NCBI RefSeq assembly: GCF_030317115.1
Contig: NZ_JASZYF010000008.1
Location: forward strand, 186,001-250,000
Length of the DNA: 64,000 nucleotides
DNA from: Variovorax gracilis
GTDB lineage: Bacteria > Pseudomonadota > Gammaproteobacteria > Burkholderiales > Burkholderiaceae_C
Reading direction: 5' to 3'
The position numbers and the translations under genes are program-made. This document shows positions 24,933 through 33,620 of this stretch, piece by piece; within the stretch, counting starts at the first letter, position 1, and each line of letters begins with the position of its first letter. The notes beneath the pieces are model-generated. The model saw only the letters and a list, made by a program, of their open reading frames with translations. It searched no databases and was not told where the DNA came from.

Positions 24933-25550
24933 CTACGCGTCGACAGGCAGGGTCTCGCGCACCAGCTTGTCGTCGGCATAGGGCCGGAGGTAGGCGGCCG
25001 TTTCCTCGACCGGGCAGTGCAGCCAGTCGTCGATCCATGCATCGCGCAGGATGACGGTGCGGCGGCGTTCGGGTTGCTCGGTCGCAGCCAGGGTCAGCAG
25101 GGCGAAGCTCTCGACGCACTCGCCGGCGGGCGAACGCCAGCCGTTCCACAGGCCGGCCAAGGCGAGGGGCTCGCCATCGGCTCGCGATACGCGCACCACC
25201 GAATCCTCGGTGTCGCCGGGCTGGAACAGGCAGTCCGCCAGGATCACGCAACGGTGGCCGCGCTTCCAGGGTTGGTAGAAATTGCGCTCGGCGGAGGCGG
25301 TCTCGCCGCGGGCCTCGTGCGTGTCCTGGTCCTGGCCGTCCTTCGAGAAAAGCGGGATCAGGCCCCAGCGCCCGGGGGCGATCTGGAATCGCTCCGGCGG
25401 AATCTGCTGGCCGACGCCATCCGCCCGGGGGCGTCGCACGAAAACACCCTGCTGTCCCGGCCGGACGATCGCGCCGTCGGGATCGCAGGCAATACCGAAG
25501 CGCTGCGCGAAATGTCTTGGCTCGCTCGCTGCTTGGTAGTGGGTGGGCAT
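24933..25550 (-). CDS. SRAP (YedK/HMCES)-like protein lacking catalytic residues
   Basis: A 205-residue member of the SOS response-associated peptidase family, which normally crosslinks to abasic sites through Cys2. It keeps the fold markers: RWGLIPLFSK, HEARGETASAERNF, RCVILADCLFQPG, GLWNGW and SFALLTLAATEQ. However, it begins MPTHYQ where homologues begin MC(G/S/T). The Asn of NAR is Glu here, the Glu of ADGxxEW is Gln, and the active His region reads QPERRR. An in-frame TGA 12 codons upstream of the ATG rules out a longer start that restores Cys2. It may bind DNA without catalysis or be decaying. Alignment was by eye. Confidence 0.65.
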   Translation of the reverse strand: MPTHYQAASEPRHFAQRFGIACDPDGAIVRPGQQGVFVRRPRADGVGQQIPPERFQIAPGRWGLIPLFSKDGQDQDTHEARGETASAERNFYQPWKRGHRCVILADCLFQPGDTEDSVVRVSRADGEPLALAGLWNGWRSPAGECVESFALLTLAATEQPERRRTVILRDAWIDDWLHCPVEETAAYLRPYADDKLVRETLPVDA

Positions 25551-25651
25551 GGCCGGGAATGTAAGAAGGGCGGACGATTCTAGTCAACACGCCGATACCA
25601 TCGGGTCGGCGCGGCACCGTCGCCCGCAAGACCTTTCTCACGAAATCGCCC

Positions 25652-26413
25652 ATGACTTCATCTCACCTTACCGTCATCACCGGCGCATCGCGCGGCCTGG
25701 GCCGCGCGATGGCCGAGCAGTTGTTGCAGCCCGGCCGGCGTCTGCTGTGTATTTCGCGCCAGAGCGACGAGCGGCTCGCCGCGCTTGCCCGCGAGGCCGG
25801 CGTCGAGCTGGAGCAGTGGCAGCAGGACCTGGCCGACCCGGTCGCGGCGGCCGCGCGCCTTGCGGCCTGGCTGCAGGGACTGGACGCGCAGCGCTTCGAC
25901 AGCGCAACGCTCGTCAACAACGCCGGCACCGTCGGGCGCCCGCGGCCCTTGTCGGAAGCCGTGGCCACTGAACTGGCGCAGGCGCTGCGCGTGGGGCTGG
26001 AAGCGCCCATGCTGCTGACCTCCGCCTTCCTCGGCGCGACCAAGGGCTGGCGCGCCGACCGCAAGGTGCTCAACATCTCGTCGGGCCTGGGCCGCAACGC
26101 CATGGGCAGCCAGGCGCCCTACTGCGCCGCCAAGGCGGGCATGGACCATTTCTCGCGCGCCGTCGCGCTCGAGGAGAAGGGCGTGGGCGGCGCCCGCATC
26201 GTGTCGCTCGCGCCCGGCGTGGTGGACACCGACATGCAGGTGCAACTGCGCGAAAGCGAGCCTGGCATGTTCCCGGACTACGTGCGCTTCCAGAAGCTGA
26301 AGGCCGAAGGCCTGCTCGATTCGCCGGCCTCCGCCGCCGCGAAGATCCTCAAATACCTGGACCGCGTGGATTTCGGCAGCAATCCCGTTGCAGACGTGCG
26401 CGATCCCGCCTGA
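25652..26413 (+). CDS. Short-chain dehydrogenase/reductase
   Basis: A 253-residue classical SDR. The NAD(P) loop TGASRGLG is at 10-17, NNAG is in SATLVNNAGTVGRP, the serine is in LNISSGLGRN, and the active Tyr157 and Lys161 are in PYCAAKAGMDHF. An Arg right after the glycine motif region (CISRQSDERL) favours NADPH. The overall pattern, with the long substrate loop after PGVVDTDMQ, resembles sepiapterin/benzil reductases. The substrate is unknown. It converges on the lipoprotein gene with no intergenic space. Confidence 0.82.
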   Translation: MTSSHLTVITGASRGLGRAMAEQLLQPGRRLLCISRQSDERLAALAREAGVELEQWQQDLADPVAAAARLAAWLQGLDAQRFDSATLVNNAGTVGRPRPLSEAVATELAQALRVGLEAPMLLTSAFLGATKGWRADRKVLNISSGLGRNAMGSQAPYCAAKAGMDHFSRAVALEEKGVGGARIVSLAPGVVDTDMQVQLRESEPGMFPDYVRFQKLKAEGLLDSPASAAAKILKYLDRVDFGSNPVADVRDPA

Positions 26414-27412
26414 CTATTGCATCGTGAAGCGGTCGCGCGTGGCGCGCGCGCATTCGTTCATGACGGTCAGGCCGCGAAGCACCGCGTCATTGCCGATGAC
26501 GAAGGGATTCGGCTGCAGCCCGGGCTGCTGGCGCAGCGCCTCGAGCCGCGGCAGCGCGTTGTCGTAACCCGAATGGTTCGACAGCAGCACATCGACTTTC
26601 TGCTCCTTCGCCACCGTGCTCATGCGCTCGGTGGCCTGGATGTAGCTGTCGAGCCGCGGGATGTCCTTGCCGAAGTTGAAGGCCGTGCCGCCCCAGAGCA
26701 GGGTGCGGTAGCTCCGGCCGCCCGATTTCACGTCGAACACCGGCGTGATCGTTCCCATCGTGTGGCCCGGCGTGAGGTAGACCGTGACGGTGGTGTCGCC
26801 CAGCGTGATGCGATCGCCGTCCTTGACGGCCAGGTCGCGCTGAGGCGGGGCGCCCCAGAGCGGGGTCGTGAACTCAAGCTGGGTTTCGGTCATCTTCCAG
26901 TCGACTTCGCTCATCACGATGCGTGGCCGGTACTTCTGCACGAGGTATCTGGCGCCGCCATAGTGGTCGCCGTGCCCGTGCGTGACGATCACGTACTTGA
27001 TCTGCGCCGGGTCGAGCCCGAGCTTGCGCATGCCGCCATCGATCAGCGCCGTGGCCTCGGCCTCGTTGTTGAGGGCGTCGATAAGGATGATGCCGTCCGA
27101 AGTCTTGATGGCCCAGGCGCTGACCCAATCGGCGCCGACGTAGTAGAGATTGTCGAAGGCCTTGCCGGGCGGGGGCGGCGGCTTGTTGATGAGGGCCGCG
27201 ATGCCCCGGTCCGCCTCGGCTTGGGGCGGCCTGGTGGCGGGTGCCGGCTTGCAGAGCACCAGCAAGGGCTGGAGGTCCGTGCCCGCGGCCTGCGTGGCTG
27301 CAGCAACGTGCGCTGAAACGGTGGACTGAGAAGCCGGCTGGGCGCAACCCGAGAGGATCGCGGCAAGGACACATGTGCCGACCAGGGGCCGGATGCTGGA
27401 TCTGTTCGTCAA
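26414..27412 (-). CDS. Metallo-beta-lactamase-fold lipoprotein (subclass B3-like)
   Basis: A 332-residue secreted metal hydrolase. A lipobox LSGC places the lipidated cysteine at 23. The zinc motif HGHGDH gives His145, His147, Asp149 and His150; His217 is in TPGHTMGT and His280 in LSNHSGYD. This His/Asp set and spacing resemble subclass B3 beta-lactamases and related periplasmic hydrolases. Actual antibiotic hydrolysis cannot be inferred. The start is TTG at 27412: GAGGAG lies 7 bp before it and no ATG precedes the signal peptide in frame. It abuts the SDR stop and lies 57 bp after the Bug gene's stop. Confidence 0.78.
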   Translation of the reverse strand: MTNRSSIRPLVGTCVLAAILSGCAQPASQSTVSAHVAAATQAAGTDLQPLLVLCKPAPATRPPQAEADRGIAALINKPPPPPGKAFDNLYYVGADWVSAWAIKTSDGIILIDALNNEAEATALIDGGMRKLGLDPAQIKYVIVTHGHGDHYGGARYLVQKYRPRIVMSEVDWKMTETQLEFTTPLWGAPPQRDLAVKDGDRITLGDTTVTVYLTPGHTMGTITPVFDVKSGGRSYRTLLWGGTAFNFGKDIPRLDSYIQATERMSTVAKEQKVDVLLSNHSGYDNALPRLEALRQQPGLQPNPFVIGNDAVLRGLTVMNECARATRDRFTMQ

Positions 27413-27469
27413 GAGCGATCTCCTCGCCGGTGCCCGGCTTGATGGTTCGAGACCGCGATTCTGCGACGT

Positions 27470-28435
27470 CTACTCGATCGTTGCACCCGAGTCGTGCACG
27501 ATGCCGCGCCACTTCTGGTAGTCGGTCTTCAGCAGCGTGCCGAACTGCTCCGGCGTCATGCTCTGCGGCTCCGCGCCCTGCGCGATGATCGCGGCCTTCA
27601 TCTCGGGCGTCGCGAGCAGCTTGTTGACCTCGGCGTTCACCGTCATGACGATCTCCTTGGGCGTGCCCGCGGGCATGAAGAGGCCATACCAGGTGCTGAC
27701 GTCGAAGTCCTTGTAGCCCAGCTCGGCCACGCTGGGAACATCGGGCAGCGAGCTGCTGCGGCGCAGCGAGGTCACGGCCAGCGGGCGCAGCTTGCCCGAC
27801 TTGATCTGGCCCATGGCCGAGGGCAGCGAGGACACCATCAGGTCCACGTTGCCGGCCAGCACGTCCATCATCGCGGCGTTGGAGCCCTTGTAGGGCACAT
27901 GTCGCATCTTGATGTTGGCAGCGGTCTTGAAGATCTCGCCGGCCAGGTGGATGGTCGTGCCGTTGCCGGGCGAGCCGTAGGTGATCGAATCGGGCGCCGC
28001 GCGCGCGGCGTTGACGACGTCGGCGAGCGTCTTGAACTTCGATTCGGTGCGGGTGACGATCACCACCGGCGTATAGGCCACGTGCGCCACGGCGGTCAGG
28101 TCCTTGGTGGGGTCGTAGCTGAGGTTCTTGTAGAGCCAGGGCGCGACGACCATGTTGTCCTTCTGGCCCATCACCATGTCGTAGCCGGTGGGAGCGGAGC
28201 GCACGGCCTCGGCGATGCCGATGGTGCCGCCCGCGCCGGCGCGGTTGTCGGGCACCACGGTCCACTTGCTGGTTTCGGTGAGCTTGTTCGCGACCAGGCG
28301 CGAGAGGATGTCGGTCCCGCCTCCGGGCGGGAAGGGCACGACCATGCGGATCGGCTTGGTCGGGTAGGGCTGGGCCTGTGCGGCGGCGGCAAATGCCAGC
28401 CCCAGGGCGACGGAGGTGATGAGCTTTCGGATCAT
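27470..28435 (-). CDS. Bug-family periplasmic binding protein
   Basis: A 321-residue secreted TctC-type receptor. The signal peptide is MIRKLITSVALGLAFAAAAQ. Markers are YPTKPIRMVVPFPPGGGTDI, DNRAGAGGTIG, PTGYDMVMG and VPYKGSNAAMMDVLAGNVDL. The ATG at 28435 begins the signal peptide; the frame is open further but without one. It precedes the MBL lipoprotein gene in the same direction, 57 bp apart. Ligand unknown, and no TctAB genes are nearby. Confidence 0.86.
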   Translation of the reverse strand: MIRKLITSVALGLAFAAAAQAQPYPTKPIRMVVPFPPGGGTDILSRLVANKLTETSKWTVVPDNRAGAGGTIGIAEAVRSAPTGYDMVMGQKDNMVVAPWLYKNLSYDPTKDLTAVAHVAYTPVVIVTRTESKFKTLADVVNAARAAPDSITYGSPGNGTTIHLAGEIFKTAANIKMRHVPYKGSNAAMMDVLAGNVDLMVSSLPSAMGQIKSGKLRPLAVTSLRRSSSLPDVPSVAELGYKDFDVSTWYGLFMPAGTPKEIVMTVNAEVNKLLATPEMKAAIIAQGAEPQSMTPEQFGTLLKTDYQKWRGIVHDSGATIE

Positions 28436-28569
28436 GGGATGTCTCGTTGTGTCGAGGCGCCGCCGAGGTGCGGCGCTATGCGCCGGCAGTGTGCCCGACC
28501 GAGACAGCGCGGGTGCTCGCAATTCGAGATGGCCGCCGTATCGAACGGCGAGTCCCGCGAGAGCGGCGC

Positions 28570-28833
28570 TCAGTGGATGGTGGGCGGACCCAGGTCCTCG
28601 GCGGGGTCGACGTATGCCGTGACGATGGGGGTGCTGCCGGCATTCGCGCCGCGGTCGTCGGCGCGACGCTGCAGCGCCGCGATGCCGGCCATCATGGCCG
28701 CGCCGTAGGTCGGCATCGGCCCGGCGGCGGCGTCGATCGGGCGGCAGTCGCAGCCGTCCTGCTTCTGCAGCACCCAGTAGAAGTGGCCGGCGATCGGTTC
28801 GTCGACGACCAGTGCGATTGCTTCGGTGTCCAT
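28570..28833 (-). CDS. Small conserved hypothetical protein
   Basis: An 87-residue protein I do not recognise. It reads VVDEPIAGHFYWVLQKQDG, CDCRPIDAAAGPMPTYGAAM, then MAGIAALQRRADDRGANAGS. There is no signal peptide or membrane helix. The composition and pattern (FYWVLQ...YGAAMMAGIAALQ) look like a small cytoplasmic single-domain protein. ATG 28833 is chosen because AAGGGA lies 9 bp upstream; the frame is open to 28878. It lies between the Bug gene and the kdp promoter region with its own spacing. Confidence 0.55.
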   Translation of the reverse strand: MDTEAIALVVDEPIAGHFYWVLQKQDGCDCRPIDAAAGPMPTYGAAMMAGIAALQRRADDRGANAGSTPIVTAYVDPAEDLGPPTIH

Positions 28834-28995
28834 GGCGGTGATCCCTTTCGTCACTTCGGATGCAAGGGTTGTACGCATCGCGCGGCCGGCCGGATAGCAA
28901 CGAATTCACGGCGCCGGGGCCGTCATTGCAAAAGCGCGGGCATGTGTGGAATACGCACACCTTCCAGAGGGCGCCGGGCGGGCAACGGGCTGGCA

Positions 28996-29023
28996 TTTAC
29001 GCTTTCTTTACAGCCTCTGCCCG
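28996..29023 (+). promoter_or_regulatory. KdpE-box-like sequence
   Basis: TTTACGCTTTCTTTACA followed by GCCTCTGCCCG closely follows the layout of the E. coli kdpFABC control site (a T-rich TTTATACTTTTTTTACA element followed by a C-rich stretch). It lies about 70 bp before a small ORF with a good ribosome site. Comparison is from memory. Confidence 0.5.
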
Positions 29024-29091
29024 ACTCTCTTCCCCCTTTTTACGCACGGCTGCCGAAACTGGATGCCTTGTCTCGCATGCAGGAGTGACAG

Positions 29092-29193
29092 ATGGACATC
29101 GTGTGGATTGCCGCCCTGCGCCGCATGGGCATCAAGACCGTGATGAGCCCTTGCGCTCGATGCGCAACCTTCTCCTTGATCGGCGATCGATGA
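29092..29193 (+). CDS. 33-codon ORF, possible kdpF remnant
   Basis: It starts ATG after a perfect AGGAG 6 bp upstream and reads MDIVWIAALRRMGIKTVMSP, then 13 more residues to TGA. The first nine residues look like the start of a KdpF-type membrane peptide, after which hydrophobicity is lost. It could be the stump of kdpF left by deletion of kdpFABC, or a leader peptide coupled to kdpD 20 bp later. It is too short for a firm family call. Confidence 0.4.
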   Translation: MDIVWIAALRRMGIKTVMSPCARCATFSLIGDR

Positions 29194-29213
29194 GATAACC
29201 TGCGGCGCCGCCA

Positions 29214-31967
29214 ATGAACGACGACGCCCGACCCGACCCCGACGCGCTTCTGGCCGAGCTGCGCGCGGAGGAGCATCGCGCGCAGCGCGGCAAGCTGCGC
29301 ATCTACTTCGGTGCCAGCGCAGGTGTCGGCAAGACCTGGGCGATGCTGAGCGCCGCGCAGCGCGAACATGCCGCGGGGCGCGACGTGCTGATCGGCGTGG
29401 TCGAGACGCACGGCCGCAGCGAGACCGCGGCATTGCTCACAGGCCTCGACGCGCTGCCCTTGCGCGAGGTGGCCTACCGCGGCCGCCAGCTCGCCGAATT
29501 CGATCTCGATGCCGCGCTCGCACGCAAGCCGGCCGTGCTGCTCGTCGACGAACTGGCGCATTCGAACGCGCCTGGCTCACGCCACGCCAAGCGCTGGCAG
29601 GACGTGCAGGAACTGCTCGCGGCGGGCATCGAGGTCTGGTCGGCGCTCAACGTCCAGCATCTGGAAAGCCTGAACGGAACGGTCGGCGCGATCACCGGCG
29701 TCCGCGTGCACGAGACCGTGCCCGACACCGTGCTCGACGAAGCCGACGAGGTGGTGCTGGTCGACGTCACGCCCGACGAACTCACGGCCCGGCTGTCGGC
29801 CGGCAAGGTCTACCTGCCGCAGCAGGCCGAGCGCGCGGCGCAGAACTTCTTCCGCAAGGGCAACCTCATCGCGTTGCGCGAGATCGCGCTGCGCCGCACG
29901 GCCGAGCACGTGGAAGACGACGTGCGCGGCTGGCGCGTGGAGCAGTCGGGGCCGCAGGGCGATGGCGGCCCGCCGGCATGGAACACCTCGGGCGCGATCC
30001 TGGCCTGCGTCGGCCCGCACGAAGGCGCGGGGCAGACCGTGCGCACGGCGGCCCGGCTTGCGGGACAGCTCAACGTGCGCTGGCACGCGGCCTATGTCGA
30101 GACGCCGCGGCTGCAGCGCCTCGATGCGGCGCAGCGCGACCGCATCCTCGCCGTGCTCCAGTTGGCCGAGGAACTCGGCGCCGAGACGGCGGTGCTCACG
30201 GGGACCGACATCGCGGAGGAACTCGCGGCCCAGGCGCAGCGCCTCAATTGCGCGACGCTGGTCGTGGGCCGTGCCGAGCCGGCGCAGGGTTGGGCGTGCT
30301 GGTGGCCTTCGCCCCCGCTGGCGCGCGAACTCGCAGGCCATGCGCCAGGCGTGGACATCGTCGAGGTCGCCCGTGCCGACAGTTCGCGCCGCCTCGCGCA
30401 CGCTCGTCCGGGCGGGCGGCGGGGAGATCCGGCGGTCGAAGACGCCGACCGCCCGCGTGCGCGCTGGCCCGGCTATGCCTGGGCGGCGGCCACCAGCGTC
30501 GCGATCACGCTGCTGGCGACGCCGCTGGTCGGCGTGCTGGAACTGGCCAATATCGTCATGCTGTTCCTGCTCGGGGTGGTGGGCGTGGCGATGCGCTTCG
30601 GACGCGGTCCGGCCGCCTTCGCCGCGATGCTCAACGTGGCGGCCTTCGATTACTTTTTCGTCTCGCCGCGGTTGTCGTTCGCGGTCAGCGACGTGCAGTA
30701 CCTCGTGACCTTCGGCGTGATGCTCGGCGTCGGCCTGCTGGTCGGCCAGTTGACGGCGGGGCTGCGTTTCGCGGCGGGGGTGTCGTCGAGCCGGGAACGC
30801 AGGGCGCAGTCGCTGTTCGAACTGACGCGCGAGTTGTCCGCCGCGCTCGAAAGCGCCCAGGTCGCCGCACTCGGTGCTGCTGCGGTCCAGGGGCATTTCG
30901 GCGGCCGTGCGCAGGTGCTGGTGACCGATGCCAATGACCGCCTCGTGATGCCGGCAGAGCCCCCGCCGGGCTTCGACGCCAGCGTGGCCGACTGGACCTT
31001 CCGGCAGGGCCAGCCGGCCGGCCTCGCGACGGCCACGCTCGCGGCGCAACCCTGGCACTACACACCCCTGAAGGCCCCGATGCGCGTGCGCGGCGTGCTC
31101 GCGCTCGAACCCGCCCAGCCGCGCTGGCTCTTGATCCCGGAGCAGGCGCAGCAGCTCGACACACTGGCCCGGCAGATCGCGATCGCGCTGGAGCGCGTGC
31201 ACTACGTCGAGGTCGCGCAGCAGGCCGTGGTCGAGATGGAATCGGAGCGGTTGCGCAACGCGCTGCTCGGGGCCATCTCGCACGACGTCCGCACGCCGTT
31301 GACTGCGCTGATCGCGTTGGCCGAATCGCTGCAGACCTTGCCCGATGGCACCGACGACCAGCGTGCCGCGGCGCGCGCCATCGTCGCGCAGGCGCACCAG
31401 CTTCACGCGCTGGTGAGCAACCTGCTGGACATGGCGCGGCTGGAAAGCGGCATCGCTGGCGGAGCCGTCAACCTGCGGCGTGACTGGCAGTCGGTCGAGG
31501 AAGTGGTGGGCTCTGCCATTCGCGCCGCGCGGCCGGCGCTGGGCGACATGGCGGTACAGACCGCGTTGCCCGCGGAATTGCCGCTGGTCGAGTTCGATGC
31601 GGTGCTGATTGAGCGCGTGCTGGTCAACCTGCTGGAAAACGCCGGCAAGTACGGCGCGCCGCCCATCGCCGTCGGCGCGCATGTCACCGACCGCGCGCTG
31701 GTGCTGAGCGTGCGCGACCACGGTCCGGGCCTGCCGCCATCGCTCCGTGGTCGCGAGCAGACGCTGTTCGACAAGTTCACGCGTGGGCAGGCAGAGTCGG
31801 CCACGCCCGGCGTCGGTCTGGGGCTGGCGATCTGCAAGGCGGTGGTCAGCGCGCACGGCGGCGCGATCACGGCTGCCAACGCGGCAGGCGGGGGGGCAGA
31901 ATTCACCGTCACGCTGCCGCGCCGTGCGCCACCCGAGCCGGCAGAGTCGAGCGACATTTCCATCTGA
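29214..31967 (+). CDS. kdpD: Osmosensitive K+ channel histidine kinase KdpD
   Basis: A 917-residue sensor kinase for potassium limitation. The N-terminal KdpD domain has Walker A FGASAGVGKT at 32-41 and LLVDELAHSNAPGSRH. A universal-stress-type domain spans about 255-390 (ILACVGPHEGAGQTVRTAAR). Four membrane helices lie near 415-510 (VGVLELANIVMLFLLGVVGV), then a GAF region, the phospho-His690 in AISHDVRTPLTAL, and the ATPase boxes NLLENAGKYG, VRDHGPGLPP and VGLGLAICK. It normally senses K+ and phosphorylates KdpE to switch on kdpFABC, but those genes are missing here. kdpE follows after 15 bp. Confidence 0.93.
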   Translation: MNDDARPDPDALLAELRAEEHRAQRGKLRIYFGASAGVGKTWAMLSAAQREHAAGRDVLIGVVETHGRSETAALLTGLDALPLREVAYRGRQLAEFDLDAALARKPAVLLVDELAHSNAPGSRHAKRWQDVQELLAAGIEVWSALNVQHLESLNGTVGAITGVRVHETVPDTVLDEADEVVLVDVTPDELTARLSAGKVYLPQQAERAAQNFFRKGNLIALREIALRRTAEHVEDDVRGWRVEQSGPQGDGGPPAWNTSGAILACVGPHEGAGQTVRTAARLAGQLNVRWHAAYVETPRLQRLDAAQRDRILAVLQLAEELGAETAVLTGTDIAEELAAQAQRLNCATLVVGRAEPAQGWACWWPSPPLARELAGHAPGVDIVEVARADSSRRLAHARPGGRRGDPAVEDADRPRARWPGYAWAAATSVAITLLATPLVGVLELANIVMLFLLGVVGVAMRFGRGPAAFAAMLNVAAFDYFFVSPRLSFAVSDVQYLVTFGVMLGVGLLVGQLTAGLRFAAGVSSSRERRAQSLFELTRELSAALESAQVAALGAAAVQGHFGGRAQVLVTDANDRLVMPAEPPPGFDASVADWTFRQGQPAGLATATLAAQPWHYTPLKAPMRVRGVLALEPAQPRWLLIPEQAQQLDTLARQIAIALERVHYVEVAQQAVVEMESERLRNALLGAISHDVRTPLTALIALAESLQTLPDGTDDQRAAARAIVAQAHQLHALVSNLLDMARLESGIAGGAVNLRRDWQSVEEVVGSAIRAARPALGDMAVQTALPAELPLVEFDAVLIERVLVNLLENAGKYGAPPIAVGAHVTDRALVLSVRDHGPGLPPSLRGREQTLFDKFTRGQAESATPGVGLGLAICKAVVSAHGGAITAANAAGGGAEFTVTLPRRAPPEPAESSDISI

Positions 31968-31982
31968 GAGCCAAACCAAGCC

Positions 31983-32675
31983 ATGCCCAGCCCCACCGCC
32001 ATCGTCATCGAGGACGAGCCGCAGATCCGCCGCTTCGTGCGTGGCGCGCTGGAGTCAGAAGGCTGGCAGGTGCACGAGGCCGGCACGTTGCGCGACGGCC
32101 TCGCGGCGGCCGGCACGCGGCAACCCGATTTGCTGGTGCTCGATCTGGGGCTGCCGGATGGGGACGGCGTTTCGCTGATTCGCGACGTGCGCGGCTGGTC
32201 GGCGGTGCCGATCATCGTGCTCTCGGCCCGCACCGACGAGGCCGACAAGATCGCGGCCCTGGATGCCGGCGCGGATGACTACCTCACCAAGCCCTTCGGC
32301 ACTGGCGAGTTGCTGGCCCGGGTGCGCGCCAACCTGCGCCGTCCGCGCACGGCCGGCGGCGGCGAAGAGCCCGAGCCGGTGTTCCGCTTCGGCGAGGTCG
32401 AGGTCGACCGCACGGCACGGCTGGTGCGCCGCGCGGGCGCCGAGGTGCATCTCACGCCGACCGAGTACCGGCTGCTGTCGGTGCTGATCGCCAATGCCGG
32501 GCGGGTCATCACGCAGCGCCAGTTGCTGCGCGAGGTGTGGGGCCCTTCGCATGGCGAGCAAAGCCACTACCTACGCATCTACATGGGCCACCTGCGCCAG
32601 AAGCTCGAAGCCGATCCCGCGCAGCCCCGGCACCTGCTCACCGAGACGGCGGTGGGGTATCGGCTGGTGCCGTGA
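31983..32675 (+). CDS. kdpE: Response regulator KdpE
   Basis: A 230-residue OmpR-type regulator. The receiver has IEDEPQIRRFVR at its head, phospho-acceptor Asp54 in LVLDLGLPDGDG, and Lys in DYLTKPFGTGEL. The C-terminal winged helix reads VHLTPTEYRLLSVLIANAGR then SHYLRIYMGHLRQKLE and TETAVGYRL. The phrase EQSHYLRIYMGHLRQKLE is characteristic of KdpE rather than other OmpR members. It is cotranscribed with kdpD. Its 3' end overlaps the convergent EamA gene by 38 bp. Confidence 0.92.
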   Translation: MPSPTAIVIEDEPQIRRFVRGALESEGWQVHEAGTLRDGLAAAGTRQPDLLVLDLGLPDGDGVSLIRDVRGWSAVPIIVLSARTDEADKIAALDAGADDYLTKPFGTGELLARVRANLRRPRTAGGGEEPEPVFRFGEVEVDRTARLVRRAGAEVHLTPTEYRLLSVLIANAGRVITQRQLLREVWGPSHGEQSHYLRIYMGHLRQKLEADPAQPRHLLTETAVGYRLVP

Positions 32676-33528
32676 GTGTGTCCCGGCGCGACGGCCGTCC
32701 GCGCGCGAGCAGCACGACGGCTACCCCGCCGAGCACCGCGACCGATGCAACCACCAACCGCAGGCTGACGGATTCGTCGAGAACCAGCACGCCGCCGAAG
32801 GCCGCGATCACCGGCACGCTGAGCTGAACGGTCGCCGCGCTGGTCACCTTCAGTTCGCGCAGCGCGGCGTACCAGATCACGTAGCCGATGCCGGAACTCA
32901 GGATGCCCGAAGCCAGTCCGTAGGCGATGCCGGCGAGATCCCATTGCATGGACGGCAGCATGGCCGCGCTGACGGCCAGCGCCAGCGGCGCGGCACGCAC
33001 GAAGTTGCCGGCCGTGGCGCGGGTGGGGTCGCCGGCGCCCTTGGCGCGCAATGAGTAGACGGCCCACGCCACGCCGGACGCAGCCATCAGCAGGGCGCCG
33101 TGCAGTGGCGGCGCCGACAGGCCGGGCAACAGCAGGAAGACCAGTCCGCCGACCGCCAGCGTGAAGCCGGCGACCTGCCAGCGCGACAGCCGTTCGCCCC
33201 GGTAGAGGCCCCAGCCGATCATGCTGATCTGCACTGCCGCGAAGAGCAGCAGCGCGCCGGTGCCGGCCGGCAGGCTGATGTAGGCGAAGGAGAAGGTCTC
33301 CGCATAGACGAACAAGGCCGCGGCAGAGGGCCAGCCGCCTCCGAGGATCTTGATGCCCTGCCCGCTGCGCTGCACCGCAATGAGCCAGAGCACGAGGGCA
33401 CCCGAGGCCAGCCGCACGGAAGTGAAGGTCGCCGCATCGATGCCGGTGTGCAGCAGGGCCAGCCGACACAGGAGCGAGTTGCCGGCAAAGGCGAGCATGG
33501 CGAGCGCGGTGAGAGCAAGCAGTTTCAT
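32638..33528 (-). CDS. EamA/DMT-family transporter
   Basis: A 296-residue inner-membrane protein with ten hydrophobic segments in two EamA repeats (residues about 5-130 and 145-275). Typical stretches are FSFAYISLPAGTGALLLFAA, and GIGYVIWYAALRELKVTSAA near the second repeat, which resembles metabolite exporters of the RhaT/YdcZ/PecM type. The substrate is unknown. ATG 33528 gives the first helix directly; ATG 33600 in the same frame would add 24 polar residues. Its end overlaps kdpE, tail to tail. Confidence 0.8.
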   Translation of the reverse strand: MKLLALTALAMLAFAGNSLLCRLALLHTGIDAATFTSVRLASGALVLWLIAVQRSGQGIKILGGGWPSAAALFVYAETFSFAYISLPAGTGALLLFAAVQISMIGWGLYRGERLSRWQVAGFTLAVGGLVFLLLPGLSAPPLHGALLMAASGVAWAVYSLRAKGAGDPTRATAGNFVRAAPLALAVSAAMLPSMQWDLAGIAYGLASGILSSGIGYVIWYAALRELKVTSAATVQLSVPVIAAFGGVLVLDESVSLRLVVASVAVLGGVAVVLLARGRPSRRDTLTAPADTPPPSR

Positions 33529-33620
33529 GGTGGATGCATGGACGTCGCGGGACGATTGGAACACTGCCGCCTCCGTGAATCGCGGAGAATCGTTCGCCAC
33601 CCGAACCCGTCTGCGATCCC

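Larger units (their letters stand above)
28834..29213. other. 380-bp kdp leader region
   Basis: The stretch before kdpD holds no full gene. It contains a KdpE-like box at 28996-29023 and a 33-codon ORF at 29092, then a 20-bp gap to kdpD. The kdpFABC pump genes that normally lie between such a promoter and kdpD are absent. The first 110 bp show nothing I recognise. Confidence 0.5.

Noticed and set aside
29092..29193. Calling the small ORF a confirmed kdpF gene
   Set aside because: Only the first nine residues look right and the membrane helix is missing. It is listed only as a possible remnant.
29577..31979. An 800-codon minus-strand frame under kdpD
   Set aside because: Shadow of the kdpD reading frame; composition is dominated by Arg, His and Gln and there is no start signal.
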